This document shows positions 34,655 through 46,725 of a stretch of DNA of 64,000 nucleotides, piece by piece. Position 1 is the stretch's first letter, and each line of letters begins with the position of its first letter. Position numbers and translations under genes: made by a program. The notes under the pieces are model-generated. The model worked only from the letters and a program-made list of their open reading frames with translations, did not search any database and had not been told where the DNA came from. The DNA lies in contig SIJG01000007.1 in NCBI GenBank assembly GCA_023374025.1, positions 1,283,852-1,347,851 on the forward strand, read 5' to 3'. The DNA is from Heterodera schachtii. Lineage: Eukaryota > Nematoda > Chromadorea > Rhabditida > Heteroderidae.

Positions 34655-35256
34655 ATGTATTCTGATAAACCAACAAAAACTGAAGAAAAAACTGATCAGC
34701 GTGATGAGCAAAAGAGGCAAATGCTTTTTTAACCACCTTTTCCATTGAATTTTCCAATTTTTTATTTTTTGTTAGTGCGGTGACTTTGATCGGTTCGTCT
34801 TCTGCCGAAAATTTGGAGGAGTTCTGCTGTTCCAACTCGGACTGTCAACTTTCACTCAAATGCTCTTATGGGAAGTTGGAATTCGAGAAGAACAGGTGGT
34901 CGTGCCAACAACGAATGATTGCTAAATAAAGCGGTGATTTGTCGTATTTAGCTGCGTTGAATCGTCCTATTACATGAGAAACCCTTTCGAGCCGCCCAAT
35001 TTCCACAAGTCCCACCGCGACTATTCCCTCGACGACTTTGTCATCGTCGGCTCCCGTTGCTTTATTTGCGAACAGCAAATTTGTGTGGACGAAGTCGGCT
35101 GAACGAATTGAATTCCATTCACTCATTTGCTTCACTTTTCCCCCACCGTAGGAGTGTTCTCTGTTCTACAAACACACGTTCTGTTTGCGCTGTGTGTGGA
35201 GAGAACGGCACAGTTTCCCTAGCGAATTGGTTGCGGTGGGATCAAAAAAAGAATGA
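34655..35256 (+). CDS. Cysteine-rich DPF motif protein (CDPF1-like)
   Basis: Small conserved protein of unknown function with presumed zinc-binding cysteines. Four exons, 142 residues: 34655-34716, 34776-34895, 34952-35093, 35152-35256. Similarity to CDPF1 is clear in YYMRNPFEPP, DDFVIVGSRCFICEQQICV and ECSLFYKHTFCLRC, followed by HSFPSEL. Here the name-giving DPF is NPF. The first exon is supported only by frame and a GC donor at 34717, so the N-terminus is the weakest part. The alternative donor GTGATG in the first exon would not keep the frame. Confidence 0.82.
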
Positions 35257-35887
35257 ATAAATGAATTTTGCACATTTTAATTTGGTTTAGCAAGCCGCGA
35301 AGAGCAATCGGAAGGAAAAGGAAAGAAAGGCAAAGAAAGACTGACAAAACAGCGACTATCATCTTTTATTTATAATTTGCATTAAATCATTGAAAAATGA
35401 TATTTGCTCTCAGTTTTACAATTCCTTTGCCAACTAAAAACCGTACAATTCCCCCTCCTCCCCCCCCCCCCCTTCGTCCACATTGAATGATGGCCTTCGA
35501 CTGATTGTCCAATGTTTCCTGTTGTTCTGTCGTCGTCGTGTCCCCCTCCCGCCCCATTTTGCTGTCATTGAGTAATCCTTCCCCCCCCCCCCCCCCCCGG
35601 CGATTGCGCATATCTCTCCCCGCGGGCATAATCTCGCCTCCCCCCCCCCGCTAAAGTGTATACTGCCAACCCCTTCCCCCCCCCCCCCAGGACAGACGGA
35701 CAAAAAAATATCGCAATTCCCCCCCAGCATTTATGGTGAGCAACGCTCCATTTGGACTGTCCCTCAGAAAAGAGAATTTCCTGCCGCAAAACCCTTCTTA
35801 ATTTGCCATTTCATTTTTGACCGTTCATTCATTCATTCCCCCCCCCCCCCATTCCTTCGGCGCCTTTCTCCTCCGCTTTCGCTGGCA
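35257..35887. other. C-run-rich intergenic stretch
   Basis: No gene seen. Holds C runs at about 35458-35472, 35581-35598 (18), 35640-35649, 35676-35688 and 35838-35850. Open frames here are Gly-rich readings of these runs on the minus strand. Confidence 0.6.
35581..35598 (+). repeat. C18 homopolymer
   Basis: Eighteen consecutive C on the + strand in a cluster of five C runs within 400 bases. Confidence 0.9.
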
Positions 35888-37069
35888 ATGCTTTTTCCGC
35901 CGTCTTTCCCTTTGGCCCTTTTGCTGTTTCTTTTTTCCGTTAATTTAGGGTATTTTTGAGAATTTAATTAATTTATTTTTTCGCTAATTTTCAGTTTTGC
36001 CCAATTTTATGGGAGTAACTTTCTCTCTGCCCTTCGTGGTAATTGCCATCAATTTGTTTGTTCGCTTTTGTTTTTCTTGCCATAGGCTATGGCACTGATT
36101 TGTGCCGTTTCGTCTCTTGCCCTCTCGGCCAATTGTGCATTAATGGCGTTTGCCAAATGAATTCTGTGGCCAGCGGTCAGTACGGTGGAGGGTACGGTAG
36201 TGCGCTGTACGGTGGGGCGGGCGGAATGCTCGGACTGAACAGCGCAGCGAACAAATGTTAGCTCAAAGTCGGTTTTTTAACCTCGATTATCGGCATTTTT
36301 CAGTGTGTGCGGATACCGTGGATTGTTACAGGTGAATAAAATTAATTTTCAAATTTCCGCCAAACGAATGCAGTGGCCAAGTGTGTTTGTCCGGGCGGTG
36401 CACCTTCCAATCGGGGGGATACGCAGGCGCAACGCTTGGCACGGCGGGGTACGGCATGGGCGGCGGACTCGGCACTTATGGGCTCGGCATGGGTGCCGAA
36501 TTCTCTTCTCCGTACTCGCCTTACGGCTACGGCGGCTATTCGTTCGGCTCGTCGATCGGTGGGCTTTTGGGCCATCATTTGCTCATTCATTCGTTTCTCT
36601 TGCCAATCGTTTGTTTGTTGCCAAAGGGCGCCCCTCCGGCCTTCTCCCCTGCTCTCTGATGCAAGACTGCCCAAATGGCCAAATTTGCGTTAGCGGCTTT
36701 TGCTCAGAGTCAAACGTCGCCTTCGGCGGCTCGCAAATGTTCAAAACTCCGCCAAGTGAATGAACGAATGCTCTGATCAATGGCCATTTACTTGACTATT
36801 CATTCTTTGTGCGTATTTTCAGATTGTGCCTCCGGCGCGCTTTGCCCCTTGGGTTACTTTTGCATGGGCGGAATTTGTGCCAAGGATTTGCTCTCACAAA
36901 CTTCCAGTAAGTCGGATGAAATTATCGCTACCGTTAATTAGCTAATTACCCCCCCCCCCCCCTCTAATTAGCTTGCTCCTTTGGTTTGGTTTGCCCTCCC
37001 GGCCAAATGTGCCAATTTGGCCGATGTTTGCCCTCAATGGGTGCATTGGCGTATGGAAAGAAGCGGTAG
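35888..37069 (+). CDS. Secreted protein with five cysteine-rich EB-like repeats and Gly/Tyr-rich linkers
   Basis: Eight exons join in frame to 266 residues: 35888-35949, 35995-36038, 36086-36256, 36304-36331, 36374-36558, 36627-36755, 36823-36906, 36972-37069. The ATG at 35888 starts a hydrophobic signal peptide ([17 protein letters not shown]). The mature part has five six-cysteine-like modules of near-constant spacing: [71 protein letters not shown] and [18 protein letters not shown]. Between them lie Gly/Tyr/Ser-rich spacers (for example [20 protein letters not shown] partly overlapping the exon end). This is an extracellular, perhaps cuticular or matrix, protein; no enzymatic role is suggested. 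Most modules sit on their own exons, pointing to exon duplication. Confidence 0.72.
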
Positions 37070-37672
37070 AAATACAAATTGGTCAATTCACTTTAATGAT
37101 CGAAAATTTCTTTTTTATTAAACCTTCGATAAAAAGGAAAAATATAAATAAATAAATAATAAAATATAAAACCTCTAACAAAAACAGTTAACATTAAATC
37201 ACAACTGTTCATTTGGAACAACGAAAGGCACGAAGAAAAATTGCAAAACACAGAACAAAAACTGTACGATGGGAAGAGGGGGGGGGGGGGGGGAGTACGG
37301 TAGTCGAACCGATCGCTTACGGTTGGGGCAATAATATCGAGGAGATATGTTCACAAACTATACACACAAACAATTTAAAATTTTGGATTTATACAACAGT
37401 ATTTTAGTTCCTTTTTTGAAAAAAAAAACAAATAAATCCAAAATTACATTAAAAAGCAAATTAAAATCTAACTCAGCTCTGCTGAATGTTTTGGCCAATT
37501 CCCTAATAAATAAACAAATTAATAAATGTGACAGTGCCCCAAAGATAGTCCATTTGTCTCTCCCCCCTTTTCCCTCTGAATCTCTCTCTACTCTCCTCTA
37601 TCTCTCTTTTACTCTCTCTCTCCCTTTTGTCTGTCTGTCGCCCTCCCGCTCTTTCGCCATGTTCTGCTTCTC
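37070..37672. other. Convergent 3' flanks of the Cys-repeat gene and the CREB3-like gene
   Basis: AT-rich DNA with a G run near 37278-37292 and a CT-rich tract at 37560-37640. No exon seen. Confidence 0.5.
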
Positions 37673-38988
37673 TCAGTGCTGCTGTTGCTGCTCCGTCCCC
37701 TCGCCGTTCTGCTGCTGTACTCGTTGGAGTTGTGTGGCCAGGAAACGGTTCTGCGCCTCCAGCTGGCGCACCTTCTGCCTCAGCTGAGTGTTGTCCGCGA
37801 AATAGGCGTGCACTCTCTTCTCCAACATGTCCATGTACTCCTTGCGCTTCCGTCTGCTCTCCTGGGCACTCAACTGAATTTCAAAATGCTTTTCCTCCCC
37901 ATTGCTCCGTTCCCTCTTTTTCTGACTTTGTTTTTTATTTTCCTCCGCACAATTTTCAGTGCTTCTTCCTCCTCGCGCAGCAGCGGCAATTTATTCGGAA
38001 TGGGAAATCCCTCCTGCAAATTCAAAAACCCCAAAATGCTTTGTCTCTTTCTGTCCCAATTCACTTGGATCAGTGTCCTTTTCTCTTCGGCCGACAAATT
38101 AATTGAGCCATGGCCACGGACATTCTGAAAAACGGAAGTCTTTTCAGCGAAAGTGCCAATGCCATTGCCCACTTGGCTGGTGATCAGCCGGTATTTAAGT
38201 GCCAAATCGTGCATTTTTGAGCGCGTTTTGCTCGGCGGAGTGAGTGGAGGAGGCGGCGGTGACAAAGCGCCGACAAAGTCGGCACTACTTTCCTCCATTT
38301 CGTCAGCAAACAGCTGATGCTGCTGCTGCTCCCCATGGTTCTGCTGCTTCGGGTCCATCTCCGGCATTATAAACAGCGGCGGCTTCACGTCGCGTGTCTC
38401 TTTGTCCGCTTCGTCTTGCCCCGCGTGGTGCGCCACCCCCTCCAATTGCTGAGGGTGCAGCTGCAAATGGCCATGCCCCTCCAACTTGTCAAAAGTTATC
38501 AACCCGTTGTTGAGGCCAATGTCGTCGTGTGGCTGCTGAATGGTGGCCAAACTGTGCCCGAGGGGATAAAACGACGGGTGGAAAATGCCACTGGCGAATG
38601 CCGTGGACGAAGAGGGATGTTGCTGGAAAGCATAATGGGAGTGGAACAATTGCTGTTGTTGGAGCGAATGGATTGTAGAGTCATCGGAAGAAGAAATGGA
38701 CGAAATTTGGGTGGAGGAAGAACAGGGCGAAATGCCGACGGAGCCCGCGTCCCGAAAATGGTGATGAGGGGCCGCATCGACGGACGGAGCGGTAGTGGTG
38801 AAAGGGCCGCACCGGACATCCAACAGCGAACTCGGAGCCATGGACAGAAAGGCATCTGTGGGAGAGGGAGAGCAATGATCAGCAGCAGGGGAGAGGAAGA
38901 GAAAGGGGGAGGACAGGGAGTGATCAGAGAGAGAGAGAAAGAGAGAGACAGGGAGTGATCAGAAAGAGAGGCGGAGCGAGAGAGAGGC

Positions 38989-39034
<46 letters not shown>

Positions 39035-39701
39035 GACAGGGAGTGATCAGAGAGAGAGAGAGTAAGAGAGAGAGAGAGAGTGAGGGGCGAGAGTGCGGTA
39101 TCCCAAAACGTCGCTGGAACATTTTTTGGACCATAACTTTTTCATTATTAACCAAATTAAGCATTCTTGATATTTTTCGATAGCTCTATGTGTTTATAGT
39201 ATTTTTATGCCAAAGCTAAAAAATTTCGTAAGAAGTTTAAAAACAGTTATGCCATAAGAACTCAAAAACCTAGTTTTTGAACATTTTTTGCCCTGATATG
39301 TTTGTATAAATATTTTGTAATTTTTTAAGTTAATAGAGTTTGCCAAGCCTTTCGAATATTTTTAATTTGGTTGAGAAAGAAAAAGTTATGGTCCAAAATT
39401 GTACGGCGACTTTTTGTCGAGGCGAGAGAAATGAGTTGCAATGGGAGACGGAGGAGGGATTCCGTTAACATTTCAATGCCATTCTCTTCTGCTAATTTGT
39501 CTCACCCTCGAGGATTGGGTTGGTGGCTGATGAATTCGTCTCATAAAACTCCGAAGTGTTCAGTGTCGTCGAAGGCGGCGATGCTGCCGAAGTGTGCGGT
39601 ACGAATCCCCCGCCGAGGAATGCGTCTCTGACCACCGTCGTCGGCACCGCTGTGCCGGTGCCGCCCATTGCGTTCATTTCGGCCCAGCAGTCGTCGTCCA
39701 T
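37673..39701 (-). CDS. CREB3-family bZIP transcription factor lacking a visible membrane anchor
   Basis: Predicted nuclear DNA-binding activator of the CREB3/OASIS branch (CRH-2 in C. elegans is the likely relative). Exons: 39506-39701, 38173-38855, 38065-38124, 37927-38013, 37673-37873 (about 408 residues with the ATG at 39701; an upstream in-frame ATG at 39830 sits across a possible splice acceptor). The N-terminus [10 protein letters not shown] is acidic; the middle is Gln/His/Ser-rich. The family block reads [13 protein letters not shown], then [20 protein letters not shown], then [20 protein letters not shown]. The leucine zipper follows with heptad [13 protein letters not shown] and ATQLQRV. 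The protein ends soon after the zipper in a Gln tract, so the membrane helix and S1P site of classic CREB3 proteins are absent. The two introns between 38014 and 38172 are multiples of three and free of stops, so they could be retained. Confidence 0.87.
38911..39091. repeat. GA-rich minisatellite in the CREB3 intron
   Basis: Three copies of GGACAGGGAGTGATCAG (starting about 38911, 38945 and 39034) separated by (GA)n tracts, inside the intron between 38856 and 39505. Confidence 0.8.
39130..39402. repeat. Foldback repeat in the CREB3 intron
   Basis: The left end TTGGACCATAACTTTTTC (from about 39130) is repeated in inverted orientation near 39370-39395; both are followed inward by AACCAAATTAA. 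The inner arms are diverged. A related element lies at 26612-26815. It resembles an old miniature inverted-repeat element. Confidence 0.6.
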
Positions 39702-42229
39702 CGGCCCTTTGTCCGTTCTATTCAGTCCGTCCAAATGCTGTGTTGATGTTGTTGCTGCTGTTGGTGTGCATTTTCTTCGACGTAATTTTGCGAGTGCACC
39801 GCCGCGGGCGTCGAAGCTAAAAAAGTGCAAAGGGAGTGAAATGCTTTTGAGTTATTTCTGGTAATGAATGATGCCCAGGGGCTTTTGGTTTAAAGTGTGA
39901 TGACCCAAAAAGTGTCCCCCGAAGGACTTTTGCGAGTTCGAAGTCACTGCTGACGGGCGATTGCGATGGATGGGCATTTTCCTGCCCTTTCCCCCTCATT
40001 TTCAAGACAATTTACATGTCTTTCGCGCACCGATGCAAAATAAATGAGGCGAGAGGACAGAAAATGGGGAGGGAGTGAGAGATGGATCAGTCGATAAGAG
40101 AGAATCGGTCGAAGGGTGAAAAAAGGGGGGGGGGAGGGGGGGGGGGACGCCCAAGGGAGGCTTAACAAAGCGAAGGAAGCCCAATTCAGTTTGTGGAATT
40201 GAAAAGCCGACAGAATTTTGTACATTTCCAAGCAAAGACGAAATTAACGATAGAAAGAATCGAAAAGTGACAAATTATTTAATTGGGGGAAACATTTCGT
40301 CCAAATGGTCCGTTCGGCATTTCCCCCTCCGGGGAAGTGCCCTTTTCCCGCCAATTTGCCCACCCTTCCCGCTCCCACTGCTCACCCTCCGATTCCGTCG
40401 TCGGGGAGGTCGACGACCTTTTCGAGTCCGCCACGGCAATGCTTCGCCGGCCACTGGAGCACAGAATGTCGCCCGGTACTACAGTAGTCACTCCGTAAGT
40501 TACAGCATTTTCCTTCCCATGAGTGATTACTGTATTGTGCAGGTGTTGTCCGAACATTGCCCCGTGGGAGGAGAATAAACCCCCATTTGATGAGGAAAGG
40601 AAGGGGGGGCCCAAGACCGAGCCGGCCGGGGCTTCCATGCTCGATCACTGATCGAAATAATTGGACCGATTAGCCAACGGCGGCAAAATTAAATAAACGG
40701 CTAAAATACAAAAACATTCAAAACAGAATTTTTGGACACCACTTTACACATGAATAAAACGGAATTGTAATATTTGTTTTGGCTTGTGAGTGATTTGATG
40801 CTTAATCACTCTTGGACTGAAAATGGATGAATCGTCCGCTGGAACAATTACCGCACAATCCGTAATATTTTTTAGTTTTTTTTTAATATTAATTTGTATG
40901 AAAATTTGGCTGAGATAGATTTTATATTTCACACAAATGGAATTATTCTCGCGAGCTTTGGATAAGCCCAATTGGATGGTATTGAGGTGAAGAGGGAGGG
41001 GGAGGGGCTGAACGAATGAATGACTGAGAATGAGCGAGAATATATATGGATTGGAGGAATCGATCGGAGGGGGGGGGGGAGAATTGCCCCTTCCCCTTTC
41101 ATGGCCACAAAAGCTATGCCCAAACAGAAAAAGCTTATTAGCTTTTCTCCGCTTCCGTTTGCACCCCAAAATTTGAACGCGCGCCGCACGCATCTCAAAA
41201 AGAGGAAAAGCGGCGGGAAGGGCAAAAGGGAGGGAGGGAAAAGCGGGGGGGGGGGGGGGGGGGAAGGCAACATCAAAAGACGGGGGGCGGCACACTGAGC
41301 AAATGCAATGGCATGGCATGGAACTGATTGATTATGGAGGGGGTCTTTTATCTGTTTTTGTTTCTGTACATCTCTAAACAGTTGTAAAGCGAATAACAAA
41401 CGAAATAAGTGAAAAGGGATCAATTGGAGGGGGGGGGGGGGAATTTGCATTGAAAAGTTCGTATTAAAACAAATGCTTGTGCCGTAACACTCATAATTGG
41501 ATCACAATGGATCAAATACAATTGATGATCACTAAAAATCGAAAGTTACGGCACAAAATAAAAAAAAAACAACAAAAAACGAATAAAGCGTACAACGAAT
41601 GAATGCAAAATGGGAACAAAAAATTCGTACAATGGTAATTAATTGGGAGGGAAAGCAAATTTTTTTTGTTTTTTTTCTTCTTTTAATCGAAAATGAAAAA
41701 AGGAACTCTAATTTTATAATTGTCTGACATTGTGTAATAAAAATACAAAGTGTTTAAAACAGTTTCGAGGATGTTGTCAGGGCATTGGGCTCCAAAAATG
41801 GACTTTTTTGTCCTCCCGCGTGTACTCCCACAAAGTCCAAAAATCCTCCCCAACCCTGGAGACGTTGGTCAAAGACTAAAGCTGTTGAAAGGAAAATCTA
41901 AAAAACAATTCATCGCCGAACATCGCTTAAAATTTTCCTTTAATCAATGGCAAAAATAAATAAAATTGATTTTGTCCCCTCCGAATCGTTCCCGGTCAGT
42001 CCGGCTCAAGTTCAAATGACACATTCGAACTTTAATTGAAAAAATTTTCAAGAAAATAGGTACATTTTTGAAAAATTGACCCCAAAATGACAAAAATGAG
42101 TGAGTTTTTTGGGAAAAATAAATTCAATTACTGCTTTTTTTTCCCCGGCGTTGATAATTTTAAATAACTCTGGAGAAAAATTTTTGGTCCAAGGTAAAAA
42201 AATTCTTCGAACTCCAAAATTTTTTTCTG
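39702..42229. other. Intergenic region, no gene recognised
   Basis: Contains the CREB3 promoter side, G runs at 40123-40145, about 41070-41079, 41246-41262 and 41428-41440, and the probable 3' untranslated region of DCP2 near 42000-42229. Open frames at 40267-40650 on both strands show no recognisable domain. Confidence 0.5.
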
Positions 42230-45126
42230 CTACGGACCGTTAGTGACAACAGCCCCAAAACGAATGGCAACAGCGAAAAAGGCAATTTGGCATAAAAAGG
42301 ATTTTTCAATTATTGCACGAATTATCAAAATTGTTAAACGGGCTGCAGTCGCGTGCGATCCAACTGAAAATAGGCTGTGTAAATTCTTCAATTTATTTTC
42401 ATGCAAATTATTCATTGTCTGTCCCACCGTGAACTTCTTCCACGCCTCGCATTTGCGCACTTGGGTCGGTACGAATTGTGCCAACTGAACAAAGTCCGCC
42501 GTGCCATTCGGTGCCAATGTTTGCTGATGCGAAAGTGGCGCCTCTTTTTGCGGTTCGCTCTCCGCAACCGAAGGAATCGCTGTCATAATTTCCAAAATGT
42601 CTTTTGATTTTCCCATTTCGCTTACTTTCGTCAATTGTCGGTGTCCTCCGCCGCTTTTCGTCCTTTTGCTTCACGCTCATTTTGACGATGGATGAGCGGA
42701 GCATTTCCACAATTTCGTTTCCGTTTTTCCCCGTTTCTTTCGGCTGTTTCGTTTCCCTTTGTGTCGCATTGTCCGGCGACGTTTGCTGTTGCGGCGGCGC
42801 TTCGTAGACGACCACCACGGGACCGGTGGGGTGCATTGGCTTCGGATGTTTTATCTCTTTGCTGCGTCGGAAATTGGCCTCGCTGCCGATCACTCCCGCC
42901 GGATTTGTGGGAATTTGTGGCGAACCGTCGCTGCACACCGTCGTATTGTCCGATTCCCGTGCTGCAATTTTGGCTGCTCCGATATGTTCAAGAAAGCTTT
43001 GGCCGGTGAAGGAAGTTGGTAGGATGGCCGGGTCCGGCTTCAACGGCTTGAACAAATTTTCAACGGTCGAACATCGCCGGGAAATTGTCGAATCGGTGGA
43101 CATTTGGGAAGACAGCGCCGGAATTGCAACATTTGAAGAAACGGTGGGCAATTTTTGGTGGGACGAAGCTGAAAAAATAAAACGAATTATGGCGGCGATG
43201 TAAAAAATGAAATTTGGATGCTAAATTTCGAATTTCAATTGCCAATTCGAACCTCGCGGTATGACCGGCTGAAAGGCGCTGTTCGTCGTCCCGTGCTCCG
43301 CCTTCAAAATGGTACACTTCGGCTTGTTGCGCTCCCTCCGTTCCCTCTCCACAAAGTCACAAATGTCTTTGGCGAAGGGAATGACTCCGTAGAAACAATT
43401 GGAGGTCAGTCCGTTGCCAAGCCGTGCACATCCGTCGTTGTCCTTGTGGAACTTGGGCAAGTCTTGCAAGAAGAACCAACAAATTTTTCTGAAAGCTTGA
43501 AGATGTATTTTTTATCATTTGGTCTCAGATTGCATCTATTAATATTTATAAAATAATAAATGGGTAAATAGTTTTTTTTTCTATTATTATTACTATTAGG
43601 CTTTATCAATGTAATGAAAAAAATTTGTATCTGCCCAGAAAATGCAAGTTAAAAGTGTCTTTATAAACTAAACAAATACCCAAAAGATGCCAAGAAATTG
43701 ACTTTGAGTGCCAAATTTTTCAGTGGAACTTCCTTCACCTGATTTCCTTTCGCAAGTGCGGTTTAAAGGGGAAATCCATCGGCACATCCGTGGCAAGAAA
43801 AAGACGGACCAATGTTTCGCCAAAAAAGTGCTGCAGTGGGCGGCATTTCTCGGGGTTTTTGATGTGTTCGGTGGCGTCAAAGCCAACTTCTTCGAAGGCC
43901 TCGCGCAACGCACAATTCAAAGGCACTTCGTCCTCATTAATCTGAAAAGGAATTGTCAATTCAAATTGGATATTTTGTGAAACACTTTCCCACCTTTCCC
44001 TTCGGAAAACCCCACGAGTTTTTCGAAGCGTAATATCCTTGGACGAGCAGCACATAATTAAGTGTCGGGTCGAGCATTATCACCCCATAGGTTGGCACGT
44101 GCGATTTGTGGTAATGGAATTCGGTGATGATCTTCAAAAATGGAAATATGAAGAATGTTTAACTATTACATTTATATGTATCTCCGATATTCAGTCAAAG
44201 CGACAAGTCAAAATGGCCAAGTCAACCAAAGCAAAAACCCAACTCGTACTAATGTTCACAATTCAGATTGTGCAACAAACAAAAACTTAATCTCAAATCG
44301 CAGTATGAGTTGTGTTTCATCTGCCAACCCCGCCCTCCTTCAAAAGACAGAATCACCTGATCAACACAATATCGCCATTTATCCAGGAAGTCACATTTGG
44401 AGAACACCTGGCGGACAAACTGCGCAAAGCCCACCCGTTGACACGGCACAAACGATCGAAGTCGTTCGGGCACGTCGCAATTTTCGGAGCAATAAAAGTC
44501 CAAGAAAAACCAATGGGCCAATTCAATGTGAAAGCAGACGCGGATTTGATTTTCCTTCTAAAAAGTAACAAATATTCAGATGATTAATCGAGTATGACTC
44601 AAAAATGCCTCATTATTCGGAATATTATAGAGGAATCGGAAGAGAATGTCCTCCATGACCATCTCCGGAATGGTCGGTCCGAAACATTTGACCTCTTTGA
44701 GATAATTGCTGGAGGACGACTGTTGCTGGTGGACATTTACTGGGAATTGCTGCTGTTGAACCGTTGGAAAAAGCGGCGGTGGTCTGTTGCTTGGGCCAAC
44801 GGAAGGTGAACCAAACGAGCAATTGACATCCAATTTGGGCACCTGTTGCTGTTGTGCTGAGATCTGTTGATGAAAACCTGAAATTCCACTTTTTTAATCC
44901 AAATTTAATCCGTAATAAATTCCAATTTTGGGATTTGCTTGCCTAATTAGTCAATTAGGACACAGAAAAACCACTGAAACGAACGAACCCTTTTCTTTTT
45001 GCACACATTTACGCCACCCTCTTCTTTCTTCCTCCCTTTCGCTTTGTTTTGTTGCGGTGTAAAATTAGTTTTATTTCCTTTTTGCTGACGCTGCGAGTCC
45101 TTTTGACCAACGCCAAAATTATTCAT
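42230..45126 (-). CDS. dcap-2: mRNA decapping enzyme DCP2 (Nudix hydrolase)
   Basis: Removes the 5' cap of mRNA to start 5'-3' decay, in P bodies with DCP1. Exons: 45013-45126, 44609-44863, 44357-44557, 43994-44131, 43739-43941, 43253-43488, 42626-43168, 42230-42579 (about 679 residues). The N-terminal helical domain reads [16 protein letters not shown] and [16 protein letters not shown]. The Nudix fold shows [26 protein letters not shown] and [10 protein letters not shown] with the catalytic Glu pair. Box B follows ([15 protein letters not shown]). The C-terminal 300 residues are poorly conserved; the last hydrophobic 40 residues (42230-42350) are doubtful. The intron after 44609 has a GC donor. 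The start lies five bases behind a TTTCAG acceptor, the expected place for a spliced leader. Confidence 0.93.
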
Positions 45127-45374
45127 TTTCTGAAACAAAAAAAAACATATTAAATGTATGTCGGATAAACAGAAAAACTGACAAAACAATTTGTCCAATT
45201 AAAAAAATTAATAAAAATAATAAATTTATGTTTTGAAAATAAAATTCAATGCATAAAAATTTAGTGCCATTATTTTTCGCTAAAAAATAAAACTGTAATA
45301 AAAATTTTCCCCCTTTTTAGTTAATTTGGTAAAATAAACATCTTATTAATATATTTGTTTTGCATAAAGTTTTT
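45127..45374. promoter_or_regulatory. Divergent promoter and trans-splice acceptor between DCP2 and ELP5
   Basis: 248 AT-rich bases between opposite start codons. On the minus strand a T-rich tract ending in TTTCAG lies at about 45130-45146, three bases before the DCP2 ATG, which suits spliced-leader addition. An upstream in-frame reading from 45198 has no ATG. Confidence 0.55.
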
Positions 45375-46725
45375 ATGGACATTTCTCGACTTCGAAGGAT
45401 TTGTGCCGTTTACGCTTCCGATGGGATTAACGGATATCCATTCAGTTTGGCGGTGATTAAGAAGGCATTGGAGTCAAAACTGAATGTGTGCTCATTATTG
45501 TTCCTTCATCTCCGGAGGGATCTGCCCGATGCTCTCAAAAATAACCCAAAGTAAGGCAATAAAAATTGTAGGAAAGGAAATACTACCGTTTGACCCCTAG
45601 TCATAACATTTGTTTTACTAGTAGAGGGTTTTCGGAGTCTCAGATTACAGATCTGACATTGATTGTCACAAATTCCGGACCCGGATTCAAACAGAAAGTT
45701 GAAGGTTCAAATTTTGCGAGTTTCCGACTTAGGTTCTAAAATTGAATAAAATAATGGAAAATCAATCAGGCAAATAAACTATGCCTTTGAAATGTCCAAG
45801 AATTGACTTTTTTAAAACAGCAAAAATTTGATTGTTTCATTGTGTTATTTCCCCACCATCTTTAAAGTGCAGATTCGTCGCGTTGGAATGTTTTGGTTTC
45901 GATTCATTAGAGGCAATTCGCCAAAGGTTGGCAAAGGAAGACATTTCGCGCGACTCTTTGGTGTTCATCGACTCGCTGCCCGTACTGATCGAACAGTTCT
46001 CGCTGCCCTCCACCTCGTGGTTCCTCACCCAAATTGCCGAACTGTCCGCATGCGTTATGGCATTGGTTCATCGCTCAGAAGCCGAAGATGACCAAAACAG
46101 CGAAGATTGGCGACGAATTGAATCAATTGCATCGACTGTTTTCGAGCTTAGGGCGAGGGATAAACACACAATGTGCCGAACGAAGACCAAAAAAAGGAAT
46201 GGCACTTCGGAAGAGAAGGCAATGGCAATTGACAAATGCACAATTAACGAAATCACTTGGAATTTACTCGTTTATTTTACTTTCAGCTTGAACAATTCTC
46301 CATCGAAGAAGACTATTCGATCACTTTTTCTCCATTTGATTATTCTTCTGATCGGACTGACGACAAATTCGTCGAGAATTCCATTTCGGCAGGCGGAACC
46401 GTCGGCAATGGCACCGCCACTCATTTGTCCGCACTTCCGTTTGACCTCGGCTTGAATTTGAATGAGGAGGAGCGCAAAGCGAAGGCTCGCGTGCCTTTGC
46501 CTTATTTGGACGCGCAAACAGAGAAAGGTCGACTCTTTGGGTCCTTTGCCCTTTCCCATTTGTTTGGACAGCTAACAAAAGGCCATTAATCGACTCTTTT
46601 AAGGTTTGGTTGGTCTCAACATTTCATTCAACAAAAAAGTGAGGGTCGGCGGTCGCATTTTGTACGTGCCGGACAAAGAGGACGACTTCGACGAGAGCGA
46701 CCCGGACGACGATTTGACAATCTGA
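45375..46725 (+). CDS. Elongator complex subunit ELP5
   Basis: Member of the ELP4-ELP5-ELP6 ring of Elongator, which modifies wobble uridines in tRNA. Four exons, 294 residues: 45375-45550, 45873-46218, 46287-46527, 46604-46725. The RecA-like core includes LECFGFDSLEAI, SLVFIDSLPVLI and STSWFLTQIAEL. The hallmark C-terminus is clear: LPFDLGLNLNEEERKAKARV, then PLPY, ending ILYVPDKEDDFDESDPDDDL plus TI. The intron after 46218 has a GC donor and keeps the frame. Intron 1 (322 bases) is unusually long for this region because it holds a dispersed repeat. Divergent partner of DCP2. Confidence 0.9.
45622..45693 (+). repeat. Dispersed repeat motif in ELP5 intron 1
   Basis: Copy of the family found at 24.9-28.9 kb: GGGTTTTCGGAG, then CAGATCTGACATTGATTG, then TTCCGGACCCGGATTCAAAC. 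It is single, without a visible inverted partner. Confidence 0.6.

Noticed and set aside
37295..37330. GGTTCGACTACC on the minus strand as a possible tRNA B box
   Set aside because: No A box or cloverleaf pairing at the right distance.
45127..45198. Longer N-terminus for DCP2 starting upstream of 45126
   Set aside because: The extra frame has no ATG and crosses a splice acceptor that suits spliced-leader addition.
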